DNA of 64,000 nucleotides from Chryseobacterium jejuense (GTDB lineage: Bacteria; Bacteroidota; Bacteroidia; Flavobacteriales; Weeksellaceae): the NCBI RefSeq assembly GCF_900100075.1, contig NZ_FNEG01000001.1, positions 744,001 through 808,000 on the forward strand. Reading direction: 5' to 3'. Positions 43,036 through 51,140 of the stretch are shown one piece after another. Within the stretch, counting starts at the first letter, position 1. Each line of letters opens with the position of its first letter. The notes beneath the pieces were generated by a model that had not been told where the DNA came from, ran no database searches, and saw nothing but the letters and a program-made list of their open reading frames with translations. The position numbers were made by a program, and so were the translations under genes.

Positions 43036-43971
43036 ATGAACAAAAAACATATAGTAGTTGTCGGATTAGGAGGTGTAGGAGGATATTTCGGGTTTAAAAT
43101 TAACCAGATAAATGAGACTTCCGGAAAATATACCGTTTCCTTTGTAGCAAGGGGCGAAACGTATGATAAAGTAAAAGAAAACGGATTGGTTTTACTTTCA
43201 CCGGAACATCCCAACGATCGTACTCATCCGACTGCAATAGAACAGAATATTAGTGACCTTAAAAATCCTGATCTTGTATTAATTTGTGTTAAGGAATATG
43301 ACCTGGAGAACGTTTGCAGACAACTGAAAGAAGTGATTACTAAAGATACGATATTACTTCCTATGATGAACGGAGCAGATATTTACGACAGAATCCGAAA
43401 AGTAATTCCGGACCATGTTATTCTGCCAACCTGTATTTATGTAGCTTCTCATATTAAAGAAAGAGGGACGGTAGAACATAAAGGAAAAGCAGGAAAGATG
43501 ATTGTAGGAAGAGATCCCGAACATTTTTCAAGCGATATTGCATGGGTAACGGATCTTCTTCAGGAAAGCAAAATTGATTTTGATTTTAAAGACAATTCTT
43601 TAACAGAAATCTGGACTAAGTTTATCTTCATTGCAAGCTTTGGATTGGTAACAGCCAAGCATAATTCATCTATTGGAACTGTGTGTACTGATGAAGAACA
43701 AAAGCAGGAAGCAACGGAAATTATGAAGGAAATAAAGCAGATTGCAGATCAAAAAGAAATTCAGCTTGCGGAAGATATTATTGAAAAAACCTTTGAAAAA
43801 GCGTCTACATTTCCTTTTGAAACGCCTACATCTTTGCAGCTGGATATTCATTCCGGAAAGAAAGATAATGAACTGGAGTTGTTTGCCGGAGCGGTTTTGA
43901 AATATGGCAAAGAGGTGAATATTGAGACTCCCTATACTGAAAAGATTTATAATGAGATTAAAGAAAAATAA
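43036..43971 (+). CDS. ketopantoate reductase (PanE/ApbA) family protein
   Basis: 311 residues from the ATG at 43036; the frame also runs from a TTG at 43006, which is unlikely. The NADPH motif is IVVVGLGGVGGYFGFKI. NPDLVLICVKEYDLENVC and LLPMMNGADIYDRI are family motifs. The conserved catalytic lysine/asparagine region is ENSLTEIWTKFIFIA-like (DNSLTEIWTKFIFIASFG). It could be panE for pantothenate synthesis, or one of the many paralogs with other 2-oxo acid substrates; no pantothenate gene is adjacent. Confidence 0.85.
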   Translation: MNKKHIVVVGLGGVGGYFGFKINQINETSGKYTVSFVARGETYDKVKENGLVLLSPEHPNDRTHPTAIEQNISDLKNPDLVLICVKEYDLENVCRQLKEVITKDTILLPMMNGADIYDRIRKVIPDHVILPTCIYVASHIKERGTVEHKGKAGKMIVGRDPEHFSSDIAWVTDLLQESKIDFDFKDNSLTEIWTKFIFIASFGLVTAKHNSSIGTVCTDEEQKQEATEIMKEIKQIADQKEIQLAEDIIEKTFEKASTFPFETPTSLQLDIHSGKKDNELELFAGAVLKYGKEVNIETPYTEKIYNEIKEK

Positions 43972-43976
43972 GTTTC

Positions 43977-44029
43977 GGCTAAAGCCGGTTGAATTGAAAT
44001 ATCATAAAAAGGCGGGTTAAAACCCGCCT
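43977..44029. repeat. paired GC-rich hairpins, terminator-like
   Basis: CGGCTAAAGCCG (43977-43988) and AGGCGGGTT-AA-AACCCGCCT (44010-44029) follow the ketopantoate reductase gene by a few bases. The second hairpin resembles the one at 15186-15208. Confidence 0.55.
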
Positions 44030-44128
44030 CTATTGATTGAATAGAAATTTAGCAGCATTATTAAAAATGATGTGTTTATGTAGTTAATTTAGAATGGCAG
44101 AATACTTATAGGAATGTATAGTTTAGAA

Positions 44129-44479
44129 TTAAGCTCCATGCATGAACTTCTGCCGGTCTAGCAAAACTTCCTCAGTTTCTCTATGATCCGGATCATCAAC
44201 ACAGCAGTCTACCGGGCATACGGCCTTACATTGAGGCTCTTCATGAAACCCCTTACATTCGGTACATTTTCCCGAAACAATATAGTAAACATCATCAGAA
44301 ACCGCTTGATTGTAGGTGCCAGCGTCTGCTTCTGTCCCATCCGGGAAGGTGATGTGCCCCGAAAGTTTCGTTTTATCCTGCCAACGCCAGTCGATGGCTC
44401 CTTCGTAAATGGCTGAATTAGGGCATTCAGGTTCACAGGCACCACAGTTGATGCAGGCATCTGTTATTTTAATAGCCAT
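44129..44479 (-). CDS. 4Fe-4S dicluster ferredoxin, Alvin type
   Basis: 116 residues. C9-x2-C12-x2-C15-x3-C19-P near the start, and C72-x2-C75-x8-C84-x3-C88-P later. The eight-residue gap in the second motif is the Allochromatium-type (2[4Fe-4S]) signature. A small insert separates the two. Likely electron carrier for an oxidoreductase. It is the last gene of the redox block, 137 nt after the 2Fe-2S ferredoxin gene, so it may have its own promoter. Confidence 0.9.
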   Translation of the reverse strand: MAIKITDACINCGACEPECPNSAIYEGAIDWRWQDKTKLSGHITFPDGTEADAGTYNQAVSDDVYYIVSGKCTECKGFHEEPQCKAVCPVDCCVDDPDHRETEEVLLDRQKFMHGA

Positions 44480-44616
44480 ATGCTTTGTTTTTTAAATGTT
44501 GTAAAAAAGGGATTCCTTCAACATGGTACTGTTTTAGAAATCCCTACTAAACTTAATTAAAACAGTTCCAACAATTTATTACATCATAAACTGTGCAAAC
44601 TTGTATTTTGAATCTG

Positions 44617-44940
44617 TTAATTTGCCGCAATTTCTATGGCAAGGCCATCCATTTGGGCTGTCAGATAGATTTGACAGGCTAACCTGCTGGTTTCCTTGGA
44701 AGTAAAAAGTTCCGAAAGAAGAGCATCCTCCACATCACTCTTTTCAGACAATGATGCTGCATTGTTCAGAATAAAACAATGGCAGGTGGCACACATCGCC
44801 ATTCCACCGCACATGGCTTCCATAGGAAGTTCATAGGCTTTACAGATATCTTTTAAAGTGAGTCCGATCTCCAGTGGGCAGATCAGGGTATGCTGAATAC
44901 CAGTCTGATCTGTCACTGTGATTGTAATTTCATCTTTCAT
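44617..44940 (-). CDS. 2Fe-2S ferredoxin, adrenodoxin type
   Basis: 107 residues with C44-x5-C50-x2-C53-x35-C89, the vertebrate/adrenodoxin-type cluster motif (MCGGMAMCATC, and LACQ). It lies 5 nt after the ferredoxin reductase-like gene, so it is probably that enzyme's electron partner. Cytoplasmic. Confidence 0.92.
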   Translation of the reverse strand: MKDEITITVTDQTGIQHTLICPLEIGLTLKDICKAYELPMEAMCGGMAMCATCHCFILNNAASLSEKSDVEDALLSELFTSKETSRLACQIYLTAQMDGLAIEIAAN

Positions 44941-44945
44941 GGGTA

Positions 44946-45998
44946 TTAGTCAATTGTTGCTACTACTTGCTTTTCTGCTTGTCTCTTTGTTCCGTCAAAA
45001 CCTTCGATACCGCTTACCGTAGTATATTTCAGAACAAACTTTTTATTAGGATTCAGTCGCTGGTAAATGCTTTGACAGGCAATAGCCGCTTCATGAAACC
45101 CACATAAGATCAGCTTCATTTTAAAAGGATAGGTATTAATGTCTCCTACAGCATAAACCCCACCGATATTCGTCTGGAAATCTGTGCTGTTATCCACTTT
45201 AATGGCATTCTTTTCCAGTTCCAGTCCCCATTCTACTAGAGGGCCAAGTTTAGGAACCAATCCAAATAAAGGAATGAAATAATCGGTTTCAATCGTTTGA
45301 ATAACACCTTCTTTTTCCACCATAATTTCCTGTAGCGAAGCTTCTCCTTTAATACCGATAACTTCTGCCGGAGTAATCAGATTGATTTTTCCTTCATGCT
45401 TTAATTTTTTCACTTTTTCTACAGAATCCAGAGCTCCTCTGAATTCATTTCGTCTGTGGATTAAAGTTAATGAGGAAGCTATTTCCGCTAAATGTATCGT
45501 CCAGTCCAGGGCAGAATCGCCACCACCGGCAATCACCACATGTTTTCCGGCATAATCCTCCGGACGTTTGATGAAGTAATTGACACCGCGGTCTTCATAC
45601 AAAGAAATATTTTCAATAGGCGGTTTTTTAGGCTCGAAACTTCCGAGACCTCCGGCAATAACTACTGCCTTGGCTCTGTGTTTTGTTCCTTTATCTGTAA
45701 TCACTTCAAATAGGTTTTCTTCCAGCTTCAGAAGATGTACAGCCGTTTCATTAAGGGTAAATCCGGGTTCAAACTGTTTGATCTGTTCATATAAATTATC
45801 AACCAGTTCACCAGCCAATACACTCGGGAATCCGGGAATATCAAATATGGGCTTCTTGGGATATAATTCTGATAACTGGCCTCCCATCTGCGGTAATGCA
45901 TCAATAATATGGCAGCGCATTTTGAGAAGGCCGGCTTCAAAAACCGTAAATAACCCTGCAGGGCCGGCACCAATGATCAGTATATCTGTTTCTATCAT
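44946..45998 (-). CDS. ferredoxin/flavodoxin-NADP+ reductase (TrxR-like type)
   Basis: 350 residues with two Rossmann dinucleotide motifs: IIGAGPAGLFTVFEAG for FAD (residues 7-22) and VIAGGGDSALDWT for NADPH. The thioredoxin-reductase CxxC is absent, as in YumC-type FNR. VYAVGDINTYPFKMKLI is the conserved FAD segment. It would pass electrons from NADPH to the ferredoxin encoded next. It sits one base after the flavin reductase-like gene, which suggests coupled translation. Confidence 0.9.
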   Translation of the reverse strand: MIETDILIIGAGPAGLFTVFEAGLLKMRCHIIDALPQMGGQLSELYPKKPIFDIPGFPSVLAGELVDNLYEQIKQFEPGFTLNETAVHLLKLEENLFEVITDKGTKHRAKAVVIAGGLGSFEPKKPPIENISLYEDRGVNYFIKRPEDYAGKHVVIAGGGDSALDWTIHLAEIASSLTLIHRRNEFRGALDSVEKVKKLKHEGKINLITPAEVIGIKGEASLQEIMVEKEGVIQTIETDYFIPLFGLVPKLGPLVEWGLELEKNAIKVDNSTDFQTNIGGVYAVGDINTYPFKMKLILCGFHEAAIACQSIYQRLNPNKKFVLKYTTVSGIEGFDGTKRQAEKQVVATID

Positions 45999-45999
45999 G

Positions 46000-46569
46000 T
46001 TATGATTGATTTATTATCGTTTTTTCAATTTTCTTTGTGGTGGCTATGCTGATAAGCTTATCCAATTTACCGGTATAGAATGCCGAGATCTGTTTTGGAT
46101 TCTCATTATCAAATAAGGAAGTTCTGAGAATCGGGACGCTGAAAGGAAGCGGCCATGCCCGTAATGATTTGGCAATAGCATCCATGGCATTAATTCCCTG
46201 CATGGCCTGTAGACCATCTGCCCAGCACACCAATCCTATGGTTTTGTCTGTAAGATAAGGCTCATCATAATTGGCGGTTACTTCCAGCCAATCCAGACAG
46301 TTTTTCATCACGCCCGGAATGCTTCCGTGATAGAGTGGAGCCAGCCAGAAGTGAAGATCTGCATCCTGAAATAGTTGAGTCATTCGTTCCACCGCCAAAG
46401 GGGTTTTGGTGAGTGTGACATCAAATAAAGGAATCCCGGAATCTGCGAGCGTAAAAATATCAGTGCGGATCCCGAGGGCTTCCAGCTGTTCTGATAGATA
46501 AGCAGAGATCAGTCCGGAAGTGGATTCTGTTCTTCTTTCCAGAGATCCATTGAATATGATTGCTTTCAT
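46000..46569 (-). CDS. NADPH-dependent FMN reductase-like flavoprotein
   Basis: 189 residues with a flavodoxin-like fold: FNGSLERRTESTSGLISAYL is the FMN phosphate loop, and APLYHGSIPGVMKNCLDWLE is the second FMN-contact loop typical of azoreductase/FMN reductase proteins. It could produce reduced flavin or reduce quinones. It lies inside the redox operon, 6 nt after the DUF2480 gene and 1 nt before the reductase gene. Confidence 0.87.
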   Translation of the reverse strand: MKAIIFNGSLERRTESTSGLISAYLSEQLEALGIRTDIFTLADSGIPLFDVTLTKTPLAVERMTQLFQDADLHFWLAPLYHGSIPGVMKNCLDWLEVTANYDEPYLTDKTIGLVCWADGLQAMQGINAMDAIAKSLRAWPLPFSVPILRTSLFDNENPKQISAFYTGKLDKLISIATTKKIEKTIINQS

Positions 46570-46575
46570 TTTGTT

Positions 46576-47076
46576 TTATTTTTTGAAAATTACTTTAGGC
46601 AGCCCTATTTCACCATACATCAGGCTTTTGACCAAAGGCTGTAAAAGCTCTGTAGCTAATAAATAAAGTGCCGGATCATGAGAATTACTTGCTCTGACAA
46701 CTACTTTATGATCTTTAAAATGTTTTAGATCTGCATAGATTAGCCGGCGTTTCCAAAGATCAAGCAACACTGTTTCAGCATTCTTTAAGTCTACATAAAC
46801 AGCGTAAGGTGATAGCTTTTCCATGAGAAGCATATAAGCCCAGGGCGGAATAATGGCATCAGTAGAACAAATAATTCCGACAGCCTTGTTTTGATACACA
46901 GAATAATCTACTGCAGAAATAGACTCTTTAAATTCCTTTTCCTTGACAATCATTCCCATAAAAAGATGATCTTTAATATCTAATTCTACAATTTCTGTAG
47001 TGGGCTTATACTCTAAAAAGTCAAAAGCAATAATGCCTGAAGCAGCTGCTTTATTGACGAAAACCTGGGTATCCAT
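46576..47076 (-). CDS. DUF2480-family protein
   Basis: 166 residues, soluble, one cysteine (in VGIICSTDAIIPPWAYMLL). The pattern LDIKDHLFMGMIVKEKEFKE identifies the Bacteroidota-restricted DUF2480 family. Its function is unknown. In many genomes this family neighbours iron-sulfur assembly genes (recalled, not checked). Here it lies between superoxide dismutase and flavin reductase, so a role in oxidative or iron-sulfur stress is inferred. Confidence 0.8.
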   Translation of the reverse strand: MDTQVFVNKAAASGIIAFDFLEYKPTTEIVELDIKDHLFMGMIVKEKEFKESISAVDYSVYQNKAVGIICSTDAIIPPWAYMLLMEKLSPYAVYVDLKNAETVLLDLWKRRLIYADLKHFKDHKVVVRASNSHDPALYLLATELLQPLVKSLMYGEIGLPKVIFKK

Positions 47077-47108
47077 TGCTTCTATTTTTTATCCTGAAAT
47101 ATTGGGTA

Positions 47109-47735
47109 TTATCTTATTTTTGAAAGAACTTCTTCATATTTTTTCTCTACCGATGCCCAGTCTAATACAGACCAGAATGAGTCCAGATAATCTGCTCTTT
47201 TGTTCTGATAGGCCAGATAATAGGCATGTTCCCAAACATCAATTCCAAGAATTGGAAAGCCTCTGTTTACTGAAAGAATATCCATCATAGGATTGTCCTG
47301 ATTGGGAGTAGAGCTTATTGCAAGGGAACCATTGAATTTTACATACAACCAAACCCATCCGGATCCGAATTGTCCCAGCCCAGCCTTCTTCATTTCGCCC
47401 TTAAGATCTTCAAGGCTTCCAAAAGTGGAGATGATAGCTTCATTCAGTTTTCCTTCGGGAGTTAATTTAGGTTGTGGAGAAAGGATTTCCCAAAATAAAG
47501 AATGATTGAAGTGTCCACCGCCATTATTTCTCACTGCCGGACTGTATTCGCTGATTCTCTGTAATAAAGAATCAAGATCCGGATTGGTTTCATTGGTTTG
47601 TTCCAGGGCTGCATTCAGGTTATCTACATAAGCCTGATGGTGGCGCTGGTGGTGAATAGTCATTGTATTTTTATCTATAAATGGTTCCAGCGCATCGTTC
47701 GCATAGGATAATTGAGGTAGTGTAAATGGTTTCAT
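47109..47735 (-). CDS. Fe/Mn superoxide dismutase
   Basis: 208 residues. Metal ligands H28, H78, D166 and H170 are present, in MTIHHQRHHQAYV, GGGHFNHSLFW and GIDVWEHAYY. The GGGHFNHSLFW context is more like manganese or cambialistic enzymes, but the metal cannot be fixed by reading. No signal peptide, so cytoplasmic. First gene of the minus-strand redox operon; its promoter carries the CAAC-N6-GTTG palindrome. Confidence 0.95.
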   Translation of the reverse strand: MKPFTLPQLSYANDALEPFIDKNTMTIHHQRHHQAYVDNLNAALEQTNETNPDLDSLLQRISEYSPAVRNNGGGHFNHSLFWEILSPQPKLTPEGKLNEAIISTFGSLEDLKGEMKKAGLGQFGSGWVWLYVKFNGSLAISSTPNQDNPMMDILSVNRGFPILGIDVWEHAYYLAYQNKRADYLDSFWSVLDWASVEKKYEEVLSKIR

Positions 47736-47761
47736 TGCATTTATTTTTAATTAATGTAGGA

Positions 47762-47791
47762 CAAAGGTAGAAATTTATTTGAATAAAACAA
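47762..47791 (-). promoter_or_regulatory. promoter of superoxide dismutase operon
   Basis: On the minus strand TTG (47791-47789), 19 bp, TACCTTTG (47769-47762). The predicted start of transcription is about 47755, 20 nt before the ATG. The -33 element lies within the left arm of the palindrome at 47782-47809. Confidence 0.75.
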
Positions 47792-47809
47792 CTTATTGGT
47801 TGTTTTATT
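47782..47809. promoter_or_regulatory. SufR-type operator, site 1 (perfect)
   Basis: AATAAAACAAC-ttattg-GTTGTTTTATT: 11-bp arms, perfect, with core CAAC-N6-GTTG (47789-47802). It overlaps the -33 element of the superoxide dismutase promoter, a position for repression. The cyanobacterial SufR site is recalled as CAAC-N6-GTTG. The binder should be the SufR-like protein encoded 119 bp away. Confidence 0.7.
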
Positions 47810-47863
47810 GATTGAAAGATTTTTATTTTCAATGTATTGTAAAACAGTGTTTTGATTTGTTTA

Positions 47864-47893
47864 TTTGAAGATTATAGAAAATGACTATCTTTG
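47864..47893 (+). promoter_or_regulatory. promoter of SufR-like regulator
   Basis: TTTG (47864-47867), 18 bp, TATCTTTG (47886-47893). Both elements match consensus. Transcription would start near 47900, within operator site 2. Confidence 0.75.
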
Positions 47894-47902
47894 TTGTTGA
47901 AA

Positions 47903-47924
47903 AATAAAACAACCTAAATATTGT
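47903..47924. promoter_or_regulatory. SufR-type operator, site 2 (imperfect)
   Basis: AATAAAACAAC-ctaaat-ATTGT repeats the left arm of site 1 exactly (47903-47913), with CAAC-N6-ATTG as core. It lies between the predicted transcription start and the ATG of the regulator, fit for autorepression. Centres of the two sites are 121 bp apart. Confidence 0.6.
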
Positions 47925-47927
47925 CAA

Positions 47928-48548
47928 ATGAAGAAGCCGGCAGCAGATCGCATTCTGATGTTTTTAAAGATGAGAGGGGAAGCCACTTCACTTCTGATTG
48001 CTAAAGAATTATCCATCACAAAAGAAGGAGCGAGAAAGCATTTGCTAAACCTTGCAGAGGCCGGATTAATTGAACCGACAATGAAAAGTGAAGGAGTAGG
48101 CCGCCCATCTACTTACTATACTCTCACAGATAAAGGCTTGGCGCAGTTTCCGGATACTCATGCGGAGGTAACGGTTCAGCTTTTACAATCTGTAAAAAAT
48201 CTTTTGGGAGAAAATGCGCTGGATCTGTTGATTACCGATCGTGAGAAGAATACCTATGAACGTTATGAAAAGGCTATTTCTAAGACCAAAACTCTAGAGC
48301 AGCGTCTTGAAGTTCTTGCTGAAGCCAGAAGCAAAGAAGGGTATATGGCAGAATGGAAAAAAGAAGGGAAAGAATATTTTCTGATTGAAAACCATTGTCC
48401 TATTTGTGCTGCTGCTACGGAATGCCAGGGATTTTGCCGGGCGGAACTTTCAAATTTTCAATCACTGATTGGGAGTGAATATACAGTGGAAAGAGTAGAC
48501 CATATTATTTCAGGAGGGCAGCGATGTGTCTATAAAATCAGTCAGTAG
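47928..48548 (+). CDS. SufR-like iron-sulfur sensing transcriptional regulator
   Basis: 206 residues. An N-terminal winged helix (DRILMFLKMRGEATSLLIAK; GARKHLLNLAEAGLIEP; VGRPSTYYTLTDKG) is followed by a coiled segment and a cysteine-rich C-terminus with C157, C160, C166, C170 and C200, in ENHCPICAAATECQGFCRAE and GGQRCVYKI. This is the SufR pattern, in which C-terminal cysteines hold a 4Fe-4S cluster and cluster loss relieves repression (family knowledge). Divergent from the superoxide dismutase/ferredoxin operon. A HAD phosphatase gene follows by 31 nt. Confidence 0.85.
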   Translation: MKKPAADRILMFLKMRGEATSLLIAKELSITKEGARKHLLNLAEAGLIEPTMKSEGVGRPSTYYTLTDKGLAQFPDTHAEVTVQLLQSVKNLLGENALDLLITDREKNTYERYEKAISKTKTLEQRLEVLAEARSKEGYMAEWKKEGKEYFLIENHCPICAAATECQGFCRAELSNFQSLIGSEYTVERVDHIISGGQRCVYKISQ

Positions 48549-48579
48549 TAGATCTTTCGTATTAAACTTATTCTTATCT

Positions 48580-49221
48580 ATGGCTTTAAAGGCAGTAATT
48601 TTTGATATGGACGGAGTTCTTGTAGACTCTGAAGGTTTCTGGGCAAAGGCGGAGCTGGAAGTATTTTCATCATATGGAGTTCAGATTACAGATGATTTGG
48701 CTGCACAAACGAAATACATGACCACGAAAGAGGTTACAGAGTTCTGGTATGGACGATTTCCCTGGGAAAACCTTGATGTACCTACTTTAGAACAGGAAGT
48801 GGTCTCCAGAGTTATTGAACTCATCCAATCTGAAGACTGTACCATGTCTGGGATTCAGGAATTTATTAAGGACCTAAAAAGTAAAGAGTATAAGATAGGG
48901 CTGGCTACCAACGCGCCTTTACGTGTTGCTGATGCTGTTCTTGAAAAGCTTCAGGTTCGGGATTATTTTGATACTGTTCACTCGTCTGAATTTGAAGAAC
49001 AGGGAAAACCTCATCCTGCTGTATATCTTAGTTCTGCCCAACAGTTGGGAATATCACCAGAATACTGTATTGCCATTGAAGACAGCCATTCCGGATTGAA
49101 AGCGGCTAAAGCTGCCGGGATGAAAACCATTGTTTTTACCAATAATGATGAAAGTATTGACTTTGAGCATGCTGATTATAAAATCCTGAATTTTGAATCA
49201 GCTCAGCTGCCTGTCTTCTAA
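48580..49221 (+). CDS. HAD-family phosphatase, HxpB/YniC-like
   Basis: 213 residues. The start at 48580 gives MALKAVIFDMDGVLVDSE with D9 nucleophile and D11 acid/base; the open frame upstream runs into the previous gene. Later motifs: GLATNAPLRVADAVL (Thr motif II), K of EQGKPHPAVYL, and IEDSHSGLKAAKAAGM. The VTEFWYGRFPW segment of the cap resembles E. coli HxpB (YniC), a sugar- and hexitol-phosphate phosphatase. It is cotranscribed with the SufR-like gene, perhaps by chance. Confidence 0.85.
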   Translation: MALKAVIFDMDGVLVDSEGFWAKAELEVFSSYGVQITDDLAAQTKYMTTKEVTEFWYGRFPWENLDVPTLEQEVVSRVIELIQSEDCTMSGIQEFIKDLKSKEYKIGLATNAPLRVADAVLEKLQVRDYFDTVHSSEFEEQGKPHPAVYLSSAQQLGISPEYCIAIEDSHSGLKAAKAAGMKTIVFTNNDESIDFEHADYKILNFESAQLPVF

Positions 49222-49233
49222 ACATACAGTATT

Positions 49234-49268
49234 TACTTCCATCCTCCATCTTTTGGCTTCCCTCTTTA
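49234..49268. repeat. TTCCAGCYTCC-type intergenic repeat, third copy
   Basis: ACTTCCATCCTCCATCTTTT then GGCTTCCCTC, a more diverged relative of 4303-4340 and 42927-42953, between two converging genes. Confidence 0.4.
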
Positions 49269-49271
49269 CAA

Positions 49272-49898
49272 TCAATATTTTGTAAGGATTTCCATCAACA
49301 TCAGAATGGAAATTAATTTTTTGGAAGACTGATAATCCGGATTGAGCTGTTCACGGATTTCCCCCAGCGCTTTACTCAGTTTATTGCTTACTGTTTTGTT
49401 GCTTATCCCCAGCTCTTCTGCCGTTTCCTGAACAGACATATTTCTTCGGATTCTCATTTCATACACCTGTTGTTCAGTAGTAGGAAGCTGGGAAACCACT
49501 TCATCAATCATAGATAATAAAGCACTGATTTCATTTTCTTCCAGAATTTCAAAATACTCTGTGTCTGATGCGTCTATTTCTGCAGGAATATCAAATTCAT
49601 CAATACTCAATGTTGGAGGTGCCTTTTTGAAGCTGTTGTAGTAATCCAAAATACGGTAATGCAGATGGCGCAGCAGGTAACCTTTTGCATTTCCTGACTC
49701 ATCCGTTTGTATCATTTCTGTATTTTCGAGGATCTTTATCCATAAATTCTGAAGTAGTTCTTCCGAAACTTCCTTATCCTTTGTCCGCACAAAAACGAAA
49801 CGGTACAAACTATCCCAGTACCGGTCATACATCAGCATAAATGCAGGTCTGTCACCTGATTTTATTTTCTTTAATAAAGTAGAATCTGTTAGGCTCAT
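49272..49898 (-). CDS. ECF-type RNA polymerase sigma factor
   Basis: 208 residues. Sigma region 2 is about 10-80 (FMLMYDRYWDSLYRFVFVRT; ELLQNLWIKIL). Region 4 is about 135-190 (LPTTEQQVYEMRIRRNMSVQ; ELGISNKTVSNKLSKAL). Divergent from a FecR gene and a TonB receptor, the usual trio of cell-surface signalling: ligand on the receptor, FecR in the inner membrane, sigma factor released. The length is normal. Confidence 0.92.
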   Translation of the reverse strand: MSLTDSTLLKKIKSGDRPAFMLMYDRYWDSLYRFVFVRTKDKEVSEELLQNLWIKILENTEMIQTDESGNAKGYLLRHLHYRILDYYNSFKKAPPTLSIDEFDIPAEIDASDTEYFEILEENEISALLSMIDEVVSQLPTTEQQVYEMRIRRNMSVQETAEELGISNKTVSNKLSKALGEIREQLNPDYQSSKKLISILMLMEILTKY

Positions 49899-50128
49899 AT
49901 TGCTGCAACAAAATTACCTAAAGGAAAATTAACTTTTTGTGAACTTTAATTATGGTAAGGTTAAATATTTCTGATGAATATCCCTTAATTGTGAATTTAA
50001 TGTTTAATAAATGTAAAATTGATTGAAAAATCTCAAGATGGTGATATGAATATGAACTGAATGTTAAAAATGAGCTGGGGAAGTTTCTCATTTTCATAGT
50101 CTTATTGATAGAAGTATCTGTGAATACT

Positions 50129-51085
50129 ATGAAATATTTTATGAAACGTTTTAATTATAAAAATATCGAGGCCTTTGTTTTCAGACTCTGGACACGAGAA
50201 GTTTCAGAGGAAAAAATCTCTGAAAAGGAAAAGGAAATTTTAAAGAAATGGCAGGCTCATGCAGAAAAAGATCTGGATGAAGTTCATCTTCAGGAATCTA
50301 AAGAAAAAGTACTGGCCGGGCTGGAACATTATTTTGTTCCTTATGAAAAGATAGGGTACAGAAATAGCCTTCAGAAGAATGTATATAAAATGGCTGCGGT
50401 TATTCTTCTGCTTTTAACATTAGGGGGAATCTTCACGTATCATACATTCATTAAGCCGGATACTTATCTTGCTGTATCGGAAAACAGGACTGTTCATCTT
50501 AAGGACGGATCTGTGGTGACTTTATTACCCGGGGCAGAACTTACGGTAGCAAAATCATTTCCTGCCTCTACAAGAGTGGTAGATTTAAAGGGAGATGCTA
50601 TTTTCTCTGTAGCAAAATCTAAAATTCATCCTTTCATTGTTCATGCGGAGGGTTTCAGTACGAAAGTATTGGGAACCGTATTCAAAGTTTCCCAATCCGG
50701 GAAGAAAAAAGCGGTTGATCTTTATGAAGGAAAAGTGGCCGTATCTTCAGCGGGAGTACCTGTTTCTTATCTGAAACCCAATCAGAAATGGACCAATCTT
50801 GGGGTTGCCCGTACAACGGCTATTATTTCATTCGCTCCTGATGGAGTTTCAGGAAAGCCACACCCTAAATTATTGTCTTTAAGTTTTAACGATGTTTCTC
50901 TAAAAGAAGTGATTGCAGTACTGGAAGGTAATTATGGTACAAAGATTCATTATCCTAAAGAAGCCGAAGATAAAAAGATTACAGCAGATTTTACAGGAGG
51001 AACTGTGAGCGAAAATATAGAAGCACTGGCTTTTATTCTGGGGTTTGAAGTTCAGAAAAAAGATAATGGCTACATCCTGAAATAA
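50129..51085 (+). CDS. FecR-family anti-sigma factor
   Basis: 318 residues from the ATG at 50129. Cytoplasmic N-terminal part of about 85 residues, one membrane helix (about 87-104, KMAAVILLLLTLGGIF), FecR periplasmic domain (VHLKDGSVVTLLPGAELTVA; VKLKGDAIFSV-like; FIVHAEGFSTKVLGTVFKVS) and a C-terminal DUF4974-type beta domain (LSFNDVSLKEVIAVLEGNYG). The periplasmic tail would touch the STN domain of the receptor encoded next. The 49899-50128 gap should hold the sigma factor's own promoter and this one. Confidence 0.9.
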   Translation: MKYFMKRFNYKNIEAFVFRLWTREVSEEKISEKEKEILKKWQAHAEKDLDEVHLQESKEKVLAGLEHYFVPYEKIGYRNSLQKNVYKMAAVILLLLTLGGIFTYHTFIKPDTYLAVSENRTVHLKDGSVVTLLPGAELTVAKSFPASTRVVDLKGDAIFSVAKSKIHPFIVHAEGFSTKVLGTVFKVSQSGKKKAVDLYEGKVAVSSAGVPVSYLKPNQKWTNLGVARTTAIISFAPDGVSGKPHPKLLSLSFNDVSLKEVIAVLEGNYGTKIHYPKEAEDKKITADFTGGTVSENIEALAFILGFEVQKKDNGYILK

Positions 51086-51140
51086 TAATTATTAAAAAAC
51101 AAATAATCAGATAATCTTAATTAAAAGAGAACACTTACGT

